Positions 8,457 to 16,924 of a stretch of 64,000 nucleotides of DNA are shown here, piece by piece; the first letter of the stretch is position 1, and each line of letters starts with the position of its first letter. The translations under genes were made by a program, and so were the position numbers. The notes beneath the pieces were generated by a model. It had not been told where the DNA came from, did no database searches, and worked only from the letters and a program-made list of their open reading frames with translations. Source of the DNA: CAVONB01 sp963697205 (GTDB lineage: Bacteria; Pseudomonadota; Alphaproteobacteria; Rhizobiales; Hyphomicrobiaceae); contig CAVONB010000010.1 of assembly GCA_963697205.1 (NCBI GenBank), positions 310,001 to 374,000 of the forward strand, in the 5' to 3' direction.

Positions 8457-9683
8457 ATGAAGGTCGTCGTCGTCGGAGCCGGCGTCATCGGAGTGACGAC
8501 CGCATGGTATCTCACCGCTAAAGGACACGACGTCACCGTTGTCGAACGTCGCGCGAGCCCAGGCCTTGAGACGAGTTTCGCCAACGCGGGCGGCGTCTGT
8601 CCGGGCTTTGCCGGCCCATGGGCGGCGCCGGGCATGCCGCTCAAGGGGCTGGCCTCGCTGTTCAAGGCGGATGCCCCCTTCAAGCTGCGGCCGAAAGCCG
8701 ACCCGGCGCAGTGGCGCTGGCTCGCATCCTTCGTCGCCAATTGCACGGCCGAGCAGTTCGCACGCAACAAGACGCGCATGCAGCGCATGGCGCATTACAG
8801 CAAGGCCTGCCTTGTCGCGCTGCGCAAGGAAACGGGCATCGCTTACGACGAGGCCAGCAACGGCGTGCTCCAGATCTTCTGTTCGGAGGCGGAGATGGCG
8901 GGCGGCCGGCGCGCGTCGCGCGTGTTGGCCGATCTCGGTGTCGCCCACGCCCTCGTCGATCCCGGGCGCGTCGCCGAGATCGAGCCCGCGCTCGCCGCCG
9001 ACGCGGTCGGCGTCGTCGGCGGCCTGCACCTGCCCACCGACGAGACCGGCGATTGTCACCTCTTCACCGTGGCGCTCGCGGAGCGGCTGGCTGCGCGCGG
9101 CTGTACCTTTCGCTATGACTGCGAGGCGATGAGCTTGCGACGCAGCGGCGATTCGATCGAGGCGCTCGTCACCAGCACCGGCGAGCTGACCGCTGACGCT
9201 TACGTCGTCGCCGGCGGCCCGTTTGTCGCCCCACTGCTGCGCACCGCCGGCCTCCACATGCCCGTTTACCCGGTGAAAGGCTATTCGCTCACCTGCCGGA
9301 TCACCGACGCGTCGAAGGCGCCCGCCTCCTCGGTGTTCGACGACCACTCCAAGGTGATGATCTCGCGCCTCGGCGACCGTGTCCGCGCCGCCGGGGTCGC
9401 CGAGCTGGCCGGCTTCGATACGACGTTGCGTGCCTCGGCGATCGAAGGGCTGCGCCAGCGTGTGGCGCAGCTGTTCCCAGGAGCGGCTGACTATGCCGCG
9501 GCCACATTCTGGTGCGGCTTTCGCGCGATGACGCCCGACGGCGTTGCCCGCGTCGGGGCCACGGACGTCCGCAATCTCTATTTGAACTGTGGGCACGGCT
9601 CGAACGGCTGGACGCAGGCCTGCGGCACCGCGCGCGTGCTCTCCGACATCCTGAGCGGCGCGAAACCCGAAATCGACGTCTGA
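8457..9683 (+). CDS. DadA-like FAD-dependent D-amino-acid dehydrogenase/oxidase
   Basis: A 408-residue flavoprotein of the DAO/DadA family. It starts with a dinucleotide-binding GAGVIG (residues 7-12), shows SFANAGGVCPG near residue 40, and ends with the GHGSNGWTQACGTAR FAD-contact segment. Proteins of this family oxidise D-amino acids or related secondary amines and pass electrons to the respiratory chain. It is the last gene of the operon that starts with the first TRAP transporter. Together with the DapA-like aldolase it suggests breakdown of an amino or imino acid. A bidirectional terminator follows before the convergent CocE-like gene. Confidence 0.9.
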   Translation: MKVVVVGAGVIGVTTAWYLTAKGHDVTVVERRASPGLETSFANAGGVCPGFAGPWAAPGMPLKGLASLFKADAPFKLRPKADPAQWRWLASFVANCTAEQFARNKTRMQRMAHYSKACLVALRKETGIAYDEASNGVLQIFCSEAEMAGGRRASRVLADLGVAHALVDPGRVAEIEPALAADAVGVVGGLHLPTDETGDCHLFTVALAERLAARGCTFRYDCEAMSLRRSGDSIEALVTSTGELTADAYVVAGGPFVAPLLRTAGLHMPVYPVKGYSLTCRITDASKAPASSVFDDHSKVMISRLGDRVRAAGVAELAGFDTTLRASAIEGLRQRVAQLFPGAADYAAATFWCGFRAMTPDGVARVGATDVRNLYLNCGHGSNGWTQACGTARVLSDILSGAKPEIDV

Positions 9684-9941
9684 GCAGCCGCCGGTCGCGC
9701 GTGACGTCGAGAGCACGTCCGACTGTCCGGCGAACGCATGCGAAAACGGCGCCCGACCCGAAGGCCGGACGCCGCATACACCATGACGGCAGCCGCAGTT
9801 ATTGCACTCCAGGCCTCGAAGGAAACGAAGCCGACAGCCTGCAAGGCGGCCCGGCCGGTAGGCCGCCCCCGCGGAGGCGCCACGCGCCGCGAGCGACATA
9901 ACGGCAGAGTGTTTCGACGCAAGTCGGAAACACTCTCGCCG
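9684..9941. other. Convergent intergenic region, no gene seen
   Basis: This stretch separates the converging DadA-like and CocE-like genes. I see no credible small gene. It holds GC-rich inverted repeats: an imperfect one near 9749-9777 and GGCGGCC/GGCCGCC at 9845-9867. The likely terminator at 9906-9936 is listed separately. Confidence 0.5.
9906..9936. terminator. Probable bidirectional terminator
   Basis: A 13-bp stem with one bulged G (AGAGTGTTTCGAC against GTCGGAAACACTCT) has a GCAA tetraloop. It lies between two converging genes. On the plus strand a T-rich stretch begins several bases downstream, inside the tail of the opposing gene. The T-run is not immediately adjacent, so termination efficiency is uncertain. 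Confidence 0.6.
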
Positions 9942-11708
9942 CTATTTCTTTTTCTTGGCCGGGGGGATCACCGGCAGCAGCAGATAGGCCTGCTGGTCCG
10001 GTCCCGTGTGCAGCGTCACGTCACCGCCGAAGATCTCCTTCGGCCGGTCCTTGCCGTCCTCGTGACGGAAGGGGCCGACGCCGGTCCACGGCCGCCCGAG
10101 CGTCTCCACGCCCGGATCCGCGCCGCCGCCATAGACGTAGTCCCTGCCGCGCACGGAGAGCGCGATGCGGTAGCCCTTCGGCACCACCACGCCCGACGGC
10201 CAGATCTCCACGTCGACCTCGTACACCTCGCCCGGCTTCAGCGGCTGCTCCTCGTCGTGGGTATGCCACGGCCGATAGGGCTCGCTCATCTTCGGATCGA
10301 GCTTCCTGTGCGAGCACCTGAGCCAGCCGTTGGCGATCGGCGTGTGCGCGTCGAGCGCACCCTGGAACACGACCTCGTTCATTTCCGCGTTGAACACGCG
10401 CACGACCAGGAAAAGATCGGCGTCTTTGGTCGACGACGACACCCACAGCTTTGCCGCCATCGGCCCTGTGATCTCGGTCTCCTTGTCCACCGGAGGCGTG
10501 ATGAAGGTCACGCCCTCGCCCAGGCCGGCATAGGTGATGCTGGCCTTCTTCTTCTGTGGCGAGGTCGACAGCGAGCTGTCATCGGGATTGAGATAGAACT
10601 TCGTCCACTGCGTGCTCGGCAGCGGCCAGTCCTGCTCGTGGCGCTCGACGAAGCGCTCGCCCACGTGGCGCACCTGCAGCAGCACCTTGGGCTGCTTGTC
10701 CCAGCCGTTCTTCTCGCCCTTCAGGAAGTAGCCGAAGAAGCGCTTCTGCAGGTCGAGGCCGTAGTCGGTGTAAAAGTGCGTCCAGTGCTCGATGCCGTGC
10801 ACCTCCAGCCACTTGTCCTTCGACGACGACTGCACGAAGCCCTCGAAGTTGCCGCGCGGATGCAGGCCCTGTCCGCCCCAGTTGGCCGTCGACAGGAACG
10901 GAACGGTGATGTTCTTGAACTCCGGCCGCCGGCTCTCCCAGTACTCGTCCGTGGCCAGCTTGTGATCGCGCACGTCGGTGTAGAAGTCGCGCCGGTTGGC
11001 GGCCAACTCCTCCTCCGACAACGTCTCCGGTCCCGACACCCAGTCGCCGGTGATGCGGCTCTTGAAGCCGTTCTTGCCGCGCCCGTTCTGCACCGAGTAG
11101 ACCTGCGCTGGCGCCCAGTCGCCCGGGAAGCCTGAGCACATGATGCCGCCGTGATGGCCCATGTCGCGATAGAAGTCGGCCGCTCCTTCCCACATGCAGC
11201 AGGCTGCCAGATGCTTGGGCTGCAGCGCGGCCGTCTGCCACTGGTTCTCCGCGAAGTAGGAGATGCCGTTGAGGCCGACCTTGCCGTTCGACCACGGCTG
11301 CACGCCGGCCCAGTCGACGCAGATCGCCTGGTCCTGCGCCTCGCGCAGCGACCAGATGTCGATCACGCCTTCCGAGCGGCCCGCGCCCCGGCTGTCGACG
11401 CGAATGACGACGTAGCCGTCCGGCACCCACTTCTCCGGGTCGACGACCTCCCACACCTGGTACTTGTTGGTGGAGCCGGCCGGAACGTCGGGATGCAGCT
11501 CGCACATCCGCTTCCACTGCGTCTCGTAGAGATCCTCGAAGTGCAGGTATTTGCCGTAAGGACCCATCGATAGGATGACCGGATACTTGCCGTCCTTGAT
11601 CGGCCGGTAGATGTCGCAGCGCAGCGTGACGCCGTCGTCCATCTTGATCGGCATGTCCCAGTCGATGCGCATGCCGTCGACGACGACGCTGGTTTCTCTC
11701 TCATACAT
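9942..11708 (-). CDS. CocE/NonD-family serine hydrolase
   Basis: A 588-residue alpha/beta hydrolase of the X-Pro dipeptidyl-peptidase/CocE (S15) class. The catalytic domain comes first, with the oxyanion region YRPIKDGKYPVILSMGPYG, RVDSRGAGRSEG, and the nucleophile elbow GISYFAENQW (GxSYxx). The family's C-terminal jelly-roll domain follows and holds the VSSSTKDADLFLVVRVF motif. An in-frame ATG lies 30 bp further upstream, but GGGGAGA stands 8 bp before the ATG at 11708, so that start was chosen. Relatives hydrolyse esters or amides, including cocaine and acylated antibiotics. There is no signal peptide, so it is probably cytoplasmic. It is divergent from the next hydrolase gene. Confidence 0.9.
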   Translation of the reverse strand: MYERETSVVVDGMRIDWDMPIKMDDGVTLRCDIYRPIKDGKYPVILSMGPYGKYLHFEDLYETQWKRMCELHPDVPAGSTNKYQVWEVVDPEKWVPDGYVVIRVDSRGAGRSEGVIDIWSLREAQDQAICVDWAGVQPWSNGKVGLNGISYFAENQWQTAALQPKHLAACCMWEGAADFYRDMGHHGGIMCSGFPGDWAPAQVYSVQNGRGKNGFKSRITGDWVSGPETLSEEELAANRRDFYTDVRDHKLATDEYWESRRPEFKNITVPFLSTANWGGQGLHPRGNFEGFVQSSSKDKWLEVHGIEHWTHFYTDYGLDLQKRFFGYFLKGEKNGWDKQPKVLLQVRHVGERFVERHEQDWPLPSTQWTKFYLNPDDSSLSTSPQKKKASITYAGLGEGVTFITPPVDKETEITGPMAAKLWVSSSTKDADLFLVVRVFNAEMNEVVFQGALDAHTPIANGWLRCSHRKLDPKMSEPYRPWHTHDEEQPLKPGEVYEVDVEIWPSGVVVPKGYRIALSVRGRDYVYGGGADPGVETLGRPWTGVGPFRHEDGKDRPKEIFGGDVTLHTGPDQQAYLLLPVIPPAKKKK

Positions 11709-11983
11709 TGTGGCGGTCTCCCCAGGGCGTGCGGGCACTGTCGGCCCGTTAGGCGAATGTCGATGAAGGCCCCGAGGTTAGGTCCGTGCGGGCTCGTTGA
11801 GCAAGTGATTAGTTAGCCCCGGCCCGGGTGGTCCTGTGTGCGAGCCCGCAAGGTGGGCCACCCGAGCCTTGCGGCACACGATGGGCGCGTCTGCCGCATG
11901 CGGGGTTGCCATCGTCCCCGTCCGCAGCGACGCTCCCCGCTCGCGAGGCTCGCGATAACCAAGATTGACCGGGAGGACGTACC

Positions 11984-13165
11984 ATGGCCGAGACCGCCCA
12001 GAAGCTGCCCAACTACTTCATGTGGTTTCCGCAGAGCTACCGCTGGTCCTCGGGCCTACTCAATATCATGAGCTCCGCGCCCTACGGCGGCGCCGACGTC
12101 TCCGAGGTCTACCAGATCCGCCGTCTTCTCGAAGGCAAACGCCTGGAGGATGATGACGGCTGGTTCGACGCCTGCGTCACCGTGGCCGACCGGGTCCGCG
12201 GCACCGCCGAGACGTTCCGCGACAGCGGTCATGGCATCTCCGCGTCCACGGCCTACCTGCGCGCCTGCCACTACTATCAGATGGCGGAGCGCTACCGTAC
12301 GCCCAAGGACGCCCGCGCGCTCGATGTTTTCCGCACCAGCCTGGCGTGCTTCAAGGCGTTCGCCGAATTGGGCGACGTCGCCATCGAGCCGGTCGAGGTC
12401 CCCTATGACGGCCGGACACTGCCGGGCTACTTCGTCCCCGCCCAGAACCAGGGCTCCAAGCCCGCGCCCTGCGTCGTCTTCTTCGACGGCCTCGACGTGA
12501 CAAAGGAGATCCAGTACGTGCGTGGCGTGCCTGATCTCATCAGGCGCGGCATCTCCGTCCTCGTCATGGATGGCCCAGGCACCGGCGAAGCGATCCGCTT
12601 GCGCAACATGGTACTGCGTCACGACTACGAGGTCGCCGGCAGCGCCTGCCTCGACTATCTGGAGACCCGCAAAGACGTCGATCCCAAGCGCATCGGCATC
12701 GTCGCCATCTCGCTCGGCGGCTACTACGCGCCGCGCTGCGCATCGATGGACGAGCGTTGGGCCGCCTGCATCGCCTGGGGCGCGATCTGGGACTATCACG
12801 CGACCTGGAAGCGTCGCATCGAGGCTCACTTCAAGGCGTCGATGTCCGTCCCCGGCCACCACATCATGTGGATCCTCGGCGTCGACTCGACGGACGAGGC
12901 GCTCGAGAAACTCGAGCCCTACAAGCTCGACGGCGTCGTTCAGAAGATGCGCTGTCCCTTCCTCATCGTCCACGGCGCCGAGGACGAGCAGGTCCCTCTG
13001 AAGGACGCCCAGGCGCTCTATGACGCATCGGGCTCCAAGGACAAGACCTTGCGCGTCTTCACAGCCGAGGAAGGCGGCGCACAGCACTGCCAGCGCGATT
13101 ACCTCACCTACGGTGTCGCCCATATGTGGAACTGGTTCGAGGACAAGCTCGTCCACGGCAGGTGA
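11984..13165 (+). CDS. Alpha/beta hydrolase related to DHPON hydrolase/FrsA type
   Basis: A 393-residue serine hydrolase. A helical N-terminal cap covers about residues 1-130. The alpha/beta core follows, with the nucleophile in AISLGGYYAPR, the acid in GAEDEQVPL and the histidine in GGAQHCQRDY, forming a complete Ser-Asp-His triad in normal order. The architecture resembles 2,6-dihydroxypseudooxynicotine hydrolase, a C-C bond hydrolase of nicotine breakdown, and other DUF1100-like hydrolases. The assignment to this broad group is firm; the substrate is not. It is divergent from the CocE-like gene across about 275 bp and upstream of the second TRAP cluster, in keeping with catabolism of an imported or xenobiotic compound. 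Confidence 0.85.
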   Translation: MAETAQKLPNYFMWFPQSYRWSSGLLNIMSSAPYGGADVSEVYQIRRLLEGKRLEDDDGWFDACVTVADRVRGTAETFRDSGHGISASTAYLRACHYYQMAERYRTPKDARALDVFRTSLACFKAFAELGDVAIEPVEVPYDGRTLPGYFVPAQNQGSKPAPCVVFFDGLDVTKEIQYVRGVPDLIRRGISVLVMDGPGTGEAIRLRNMVLRHDYEVAGSACLDYLETRKDVDPKRIGIVAISLGGYYAPRCASMDERWAACIAWGAIWDYHATWKRRIEAHFKASMSVPGHHIMWILGVDSTDEALEKLEPYKLDGVVQKMRCPFLIVHGAEDEQVPLKDAQALYDASGSKDKTLRVFTAEEGGAQHCQRDYLTYGVAHMWNWFEDKLVHGR

Positions 13166-13516
13166 TACAACGCGCTGCCGGTTCCGATCCTCGTCAGGAA
13201 ACGGACCATCCGTCGAAATAGCGCCGCACTCGTCATGGTAAATGGCGAAGGGCTGGACAATGCTGCGAGCCCGCGTCTAACGTCGCAGCCAACAATAAGA
13301 ACGGGCGATGACGCCGGATTCGCCGTGGCGCAGAGGGTGCGCGGTGGCGTTCGAGGGAGGATGTGCGACGGCTTCGCACGATTGGTCCCACGATCGACTG
13401 GCAGCGAACCCCGACCCTAACCCGGCCGGCGCAAGCGAATGTGACCGCTCCGGGCCACGCGCATGAACTGGATGCACTGCCAAGCCAATGCCAAGCCAAT
13501 GAAGGACAACAACCGA
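13166..13516 (+). other. Leader/promoter region of the first tandem dctP gene
   Basis: About 350 bp without a convincing gene. It contains the conserved element at 13253-13300, which recurs at the same internal spacing before the second dctP copy. Several short GC-rich inverted repeats lie between that element and the start codon. No clear sigma-70 promoter could be assigned by eye. Confidence 0.5.
13253..13300 (+). promoter_or_regulatory. Conserved upstream element, copy 1
   Basis: A 48-nt stretch with three blocks (CTGGACAAT, CGTCTA, CCAACAATAAGA). It aligns without gaps to 14821-14868 at 34 of 48 positions by my count. It lies about 260 bp before the first of the two tandem dctP genes. 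Conservation of the blocks against a diverged background suggests a shared promoter or operator; the regulator is unknown. Confidence 0.45.
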
Positions 13517-14611
13517 ATGATCGATCGTTCGAACACTGCACTGTTTGCCGGAAGCCTGCTCGCGGGCGCCGTTGCCGTCTCGGCGTCTGCCTGGGCGCAG
13601 TCCCCGCCCGCCGACATCCCTGCGATGACCTTGAAGGTCGCCGACCAGTTCCCGCCGGTCGGCTTCGTGCCCGCCATGTCGAAGATGTGGGCTGAAACCA
13701 TCACCAAGAAGACCGGCGGCAAGGTGAAATTCCAGTTCTTCTGGTCGGATTCGCTCTTCAAGTCGGCGGATGCTGCCACCAACCTCGCTGCCGGCGTCGC
13801 CGACTTTGCGCGCGTCGCTTCGACCTACGATCCCGCCAAGACCCAGCTCTGGATGACGTTGGACATGCCGTTCAACGCCAAGGACTACTGGTGCGGCGTC
13901 TCCTCGTCCTACCGCACGACGCAGGAAGAGCCCAACATCGTGAAGTCCTTCCAGTCACTGGGCTTCATGCCGGCCGTCGGCTACTCGTCGGGCCACTTCC
14001 ACTTCCTCGCCAAGACGCCGATCGAGAAGCTGGAAGACCTCAAGGGCAAGCGGATCAGGAGCTACGGCGGCGCGCGCGTCAAGATGTACGAGCTCGTCGG
14101 CATGTCGCCGATCTTCATGCCGTATGGCCAGATCTATGAAGCCGTCGAGCGCGGCGTGGTCGACGGCGCGGAGGCGACCATCCTGCTCACCGAAAGCTTC
14201 AAGCACTACGAGGTGGCCAAGAACATTACGATCGCCAACGCCGGCTTCGTGGCCGCCGCCCCGCAGACGGTCAGCCTGAAGAGCTGGGCCAAGTTCCCCG
14301 ATAGCCTGAAGAAGATCTTTAAGGAGGCGGTCGAGGAGCATAACCAGCAGTGGGCCAAGCAGCAGATGGAGCTGGAGTCCGTCAAGCTGAAGGAGTTCCA
14401 GGAAAAGCGCGGCATGAAGGTCATCAAGCTTTCGGCCGGCGACCAGGCCGCGCTCGAGAAGGCCGGCAAGGAAGCCCAGGAGCTGTGGCTCAAGGACATG
14501 GACGCCAAGGGCGTTCCCGCACGCGCCACCTGGAAGCACTTCCAGGATCTGAACGCAGCCTGCGAGAAGGACGTTGCCGCCAACGGCTATCCCTGGGCCC
14601 GCAAGAAGTAA
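13517..14611 (+). CDS. TRAP solute-binding protein, tandem copy 1 (DctP family)
   Basis: A 364-residue periplasmic binding protein. The start at 13517 is preceded by GAAGGA at a 10-nt spacing and gives a clear signal peptide (hydrophobic LFAGSLLAGAVAVSA, cleavage near AWA-QSP). An ATG 18 bp upstream is also possible. The mature protein shows TLKVADQFPPVGF, GKRIRSYGGARV with the conserved ligand arginine, and an ATILLTESFKHYEV region. It is highly similar over its full length to the protein at 15146-16231 (most positions identical, same PWARKK end). A strong terminator follows at once, so it is expressed separately from that copy and from dctQ-dctM. The ligand is probably an organic acid but is unidentified. 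Confidence 0.92.
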   Translation: MIDRSNTALFAGSLLAGAVAVSASAWAQSPPADIPAMTLKVADQFPPVGFVPAMSKMWAETITKKTGGKVKFQFFWSDSLFKSADAATNLAAGVADFARVASTYDPAKTQLWMTLDMPFNAKDYWCGVSSSYRTTQEEPNIVKSFQSLGFMPAVGYSSGHFHFLAKTPIEKLEDLKGKRIRSYGGARVKMYELVGMSPIFMPYGQIYEAVERGVVDGAEATILLTESFKHYEVAKNITIANAGFVAAAPQTVSLKSWAKFPDSLKKIFKEAVEEHNQQWAKQQMELESVKLKEFQEKRGMKVIKLSAGDQAALEKAGKEAQELWLKDMDAKGVPARATWKHFQDLNAACEKDVAANGYPWARKK

Positions 14612-14656
14612 GCGTCCAACGGACACCGGCACCCGCACGGGTCGCCCTGCAATCTG

Positions 14657-14689
14657 GAGCCTGCCGATCCCTTCGGCAGGCTCTCTTTT
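14657..14689 (+). terminator. Rho-independent terminator after dctP copy 1
   Basis: A perfect 11-bp stem (GAGCCTGCCGA / TCGGCAGGCTC) with a 5-nt loop is followed at once by TCTTTT. It lies 45 bp after the stop of the first tandem dctP. This is one of the two clearest intrinsic terminators in the window. Confidence 0.88.
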
Positions 14690-15145
14690 GTCCGCCACCG
14701 CCGGCCCGCCCTGAGCTCTCGCTGCCCAGACAGCTGCGCCTGCAACTGCTCTGGCGCCAGCGTTCACACCGGCGCCGGTCCCTAAGATGCGGTTTCGGCC
14801 GGACGACAGACGATACGCCACTGGACAATATTGGAGGCAGCCGTCTACCCTTGAACCCAATAATAAGACGAGGTGAGGAAACGACGGCCGCCGTGCTCCC
14901 AACGAGCCGGTCGGCGAGGCCAGCGGGTCCGGTTGCTGCCGGATCTTCCATCCGCGTCGCCGGATTGCGTGGGAAGCCAGGCGAGGATCAAGAGTGGGTC
15001 GCCGCGATTGACATCGCGGCGGGCTCGGGCCGGGCGTTTTCATCATCCAATGCCGAAGTGCTCTGGGACGGTTGCCGCGGATTTCGATCGGTCGCCGGCA
15101 CAGGGTCGACTGCAGTGCGCCTTTGGCGCTGGAGGAAACACGGCA
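14690..15145 (+). other. Leader/promoter region of the second tandem dctP gene
   Basis: About 455 bp without a supported gene. It contains copy 2 of the conserved element (14821-14868) and a 9-bp perfect hairpin at 15000-15021 (CGCCGCGAT, TGAC loop, ATCGCGGCG) in what should be the 5' leader. The long leader suggests regulation, but no known riboswitch fold was recognised. Confidence 0.45.
14821..14868 (+). promoter_or_regulatory. Conserved upstream element, copy 2
   Basis: The second copy of the three-block element (CTGGACAAT, CGTCTA, CCAATAATAAGA), 325 bp before the second dctP start. The 38-nt offset between the first and last blocks is identical to copy 1, as expected for a functional cis-site kept after duplication. 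Confidence 0.45.
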
Positions 15146-16231
15146 ATGAACATGCGTACCACGGTAAAACTGCTCGCCGGAGGCCTGCTCGTCGGCCTCC
15201 CCGGCATCGCCTGGGCCCAGAGCCCGCCCGCCGATATCCCGGCAATGACGCTCAAGGTCGCCGACACATTTCCGCCGGTCGGTTTCGTGCCGAACCAGCG
15301 CAAGGCCTGGGCGGAGAACATCACCAAGAAGACTGGAGGCAAGGTGAAGTTCCAGTTCTTCTGGTCGGACTCGCTGTTCAAGCAGGCCGACGGCGCGACC
15401 AATCTGGCTGCCGGCGTGTCCGACTTCGCCAACGTCGCCTCGACCTACGATCCTGCCAAGACGGCGCTGTGGATGACGCTGGACATGCCCTTTAACGCCA
15501 AGGACTACTGGTGTGGCATGAGCTCATCCGTAAAGACCCAGCGCGAAGAGCCCAATATCTCGAAATCCTTCAAGCAGCTCGGCTTCCAGCCCGTCATGGC
15601 CTACTCGAGCGGCCAGTTCCAGTTCCTGTCAAAGACCCCGATCGAGAAGTTGAGCGACCTCAAGGGCAAGCGTCTGCGCAGCTACGGCGGTGCGCGCATC
15701 GGCATGAACCAGGTGCTCGGCATCAACGCGATCTTCATGCCCTATGGGCAGATCTATGAGGCCGTCGAGCGCGGCGTCGTCGATGGGGCGGAGGCGACGA
15801 TTCTCCTCACGGAAAGCTTCAAGCACCACGAGGTCGCAAAGTACATGACGCTTGCCGGGACGGGCTTCGTTCTCGCCGCTCCGTTGTCGGTCAGCCTGAA
15901 GCGCTGGAACAGCTTCCCGGAGAGCCTCAAGAAGATCTTCGTCGAAGCCGGCACTGAGCACGACATGACTTATGCGCGGGAGATGATGGAGCAGGAAGCG
16001 GTCAAGCTCAAAGAATTCCAGGAGAAGCGGGGCATGAAGGTCATCAAGCTCTCCGCTGAGGATCAGGCCGCCCTGCAGACCGCAGGCAAGGCGGCTCAGG
16101 AGAGCTGGCTGAAGGACATGGATGCCAAGGGCGTACCGGCGCGGGCAACATGGACCCACTTCCAGAAGCTCTATACAGCCTGCGAGAAGGACGTTGCGGA
16201 CAACGGCTATCCCTGGGCCCGCAAGAAGTGA
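15146..16231 (+). CDS. dctP: TRAP solute-binding protein, tandem copy 2 (DctP family)
   Basis: A 361-residue paralogue of the 13517-14611 protein, with the same domain order and an identical PWARKK C-terminus. The start follows a GGAGGAAA site by 7-8 bp and begins a normal signal peptide (MNMRTTVKLLAGGLL, cleavage near AWA-QSP). Divergence is concentrated around NQRKAWAE, the MNQVLGINA segment and the MTYAREMMEQ helix; the first two may alter ligand choice. Unlike copy 1 it reads straight into dctQ, whose start lies 13 bp after this stop. This is therefore the copy directly co-transcribed with the permease. Confidence 0.92.
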   Translation: MNMRTTVKLLAGGLLVGLPGIAWAQSPPADIPAMTLKVADTFPPVGFVPNQRKAWAENITKKTGGKVKFQFFWSDSLFKQADGATNLAAGVSDFANVASTYDPAKTALWMTLDMPFNAKDYWCGMSSSVKTQREEPNISKSFKQLGFQPVMAYSSGQFQFLSKTPIEKLSDLKGKRLRSYGGARIGMNQVLGINAIFMPYGQIYEAVERGVVDGAEATILLTESFKHHEVAKYMTLAGTGFVLAAPLSVSLKRWNSFPESLKKIFVEAGTEHDMTYAREMMEQEAVKLKEFQEKRGMKVIKLSAEDQAALQTAGKAAQESWLKDMDAKGVPARATWTHFQKLYTACEKDVADNGYPWARKK

Positions 16232-16244
16232 CGAGGAACGGATC

Positions 16245-16769
16245 TTGAAACGCCTGGATCATGCACTGGAAAGATTTGCCGAGGCGCTGGCGCTGATCGG
16301 CGGCCTCGTGGTCGTGGGGTTGATGGCGATGGTGGCCATCGACGCTCTCGGCCGCAAGACCTACGTGGCGCTGCCCGGCGCGCTCGAGTTCAGCGAGGCG
16401 CTCATGGTGCCGGCGGTGTTCCTGCCGATCATGCTCGTCCAGCTGCGACGCGAGCACGTCATGGTCAACGTCGCCACGGCGCATCTGCCGCTCAGGGTCC
16501 AGGCATTTCTCGACGCCGTCATGGCCATCGTCGGCATGGGTATCTTCATCCTGCTGACGTGGCTGGCCATGGTGAAGGCGCTCGACGCCTTTGCCATTCG
16601 CGAATATCGCGTCGCCATCATCGACGTGCCGATCTGGCCGTTCCGCTGGTTCATCCCGTTGGCGACCGGTCTGATGGTCTTGCAGCTCTTCCTGACGGCC
16701 TTGCACGAGTTCGGGCGCGCCTTCGGCGCGGCCGAGCCCGAGCTCGAGGAGGCCCCGCCGGCCCACTGA
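16245..16769 (+). CDS. dctQ: TRAP transporter small permease (DctQ family)
   Basis: A 174-residue membrane protein with four hydrophobic helices, including ALALIGGLVVVGLMAMVAI and FLDAVMAIVGMGIFILL, of DctQ type. The start is assigned to a TTG at 16245. GAGGA stands 7 bp upstream, and no in-frame ATG exists that would not overlap deeply into dctP. It is the small membrane subunit for the second TRAP system and is co-transcribed with dctP copy 2. A 155-bp gap with two hairpins separates it from dctM, unlike the overlapping Q-M pair of the first system. Confidence 0.88.
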   Translation: MKRLDHALERFAEALALIGGLVVVGLMAMVAIDALGRKTYVALPGALEFSEALMVPAVFLPIMLVQLRREHVMVNVATAHLPLRVQAFLDAVMAIVGMGIFILLTWLAMVKALDAFAIREYRVAIIDVPIWPFRWFIPLATGLMVLQLFLTALHEFGRAFGAAEPELEEAPPAH

Positions 16770-16791
16770 GCCGGCCAACGCACAACAAGGT

Positions 16792-16832
16792 CGCCGCCGC
16801 TCAGGCGGCGCACCGGAGCGGCCAAACGCTCC
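16792..16832 (+). promoter_or_regulatory. Two adjacent hairpins between dctQ and dctM
   Basis: Two small perfect hairpins stand side by side. The first is CGCCGCC-GCTCA-GGCGGCG at 16792-16810 and the second is GGAGCG-GCCAAA-CGCTCC at 16815-16832. No T-run follows. They may modulate message stability or dctM translation; the role is inferred from position only. Confidence 0.35.
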
Positions 16833-16924
16833 AAAGACACCAGATAGAAACGTCGGCGACGCAATCGGCAGGGCGCACCCGGATGCCGTTATCGCGATCG
16901 CGCTAAGGAGGGGACGAGGGCTCG

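Noticed and set aside
9738..11135. 465-codon plus-strand open frame opposite the CocE-like gene
   Set aside because: His/Arg/Leu-rich antisense shadow with no start signal; the minus strand encodes a complete hydrolase.
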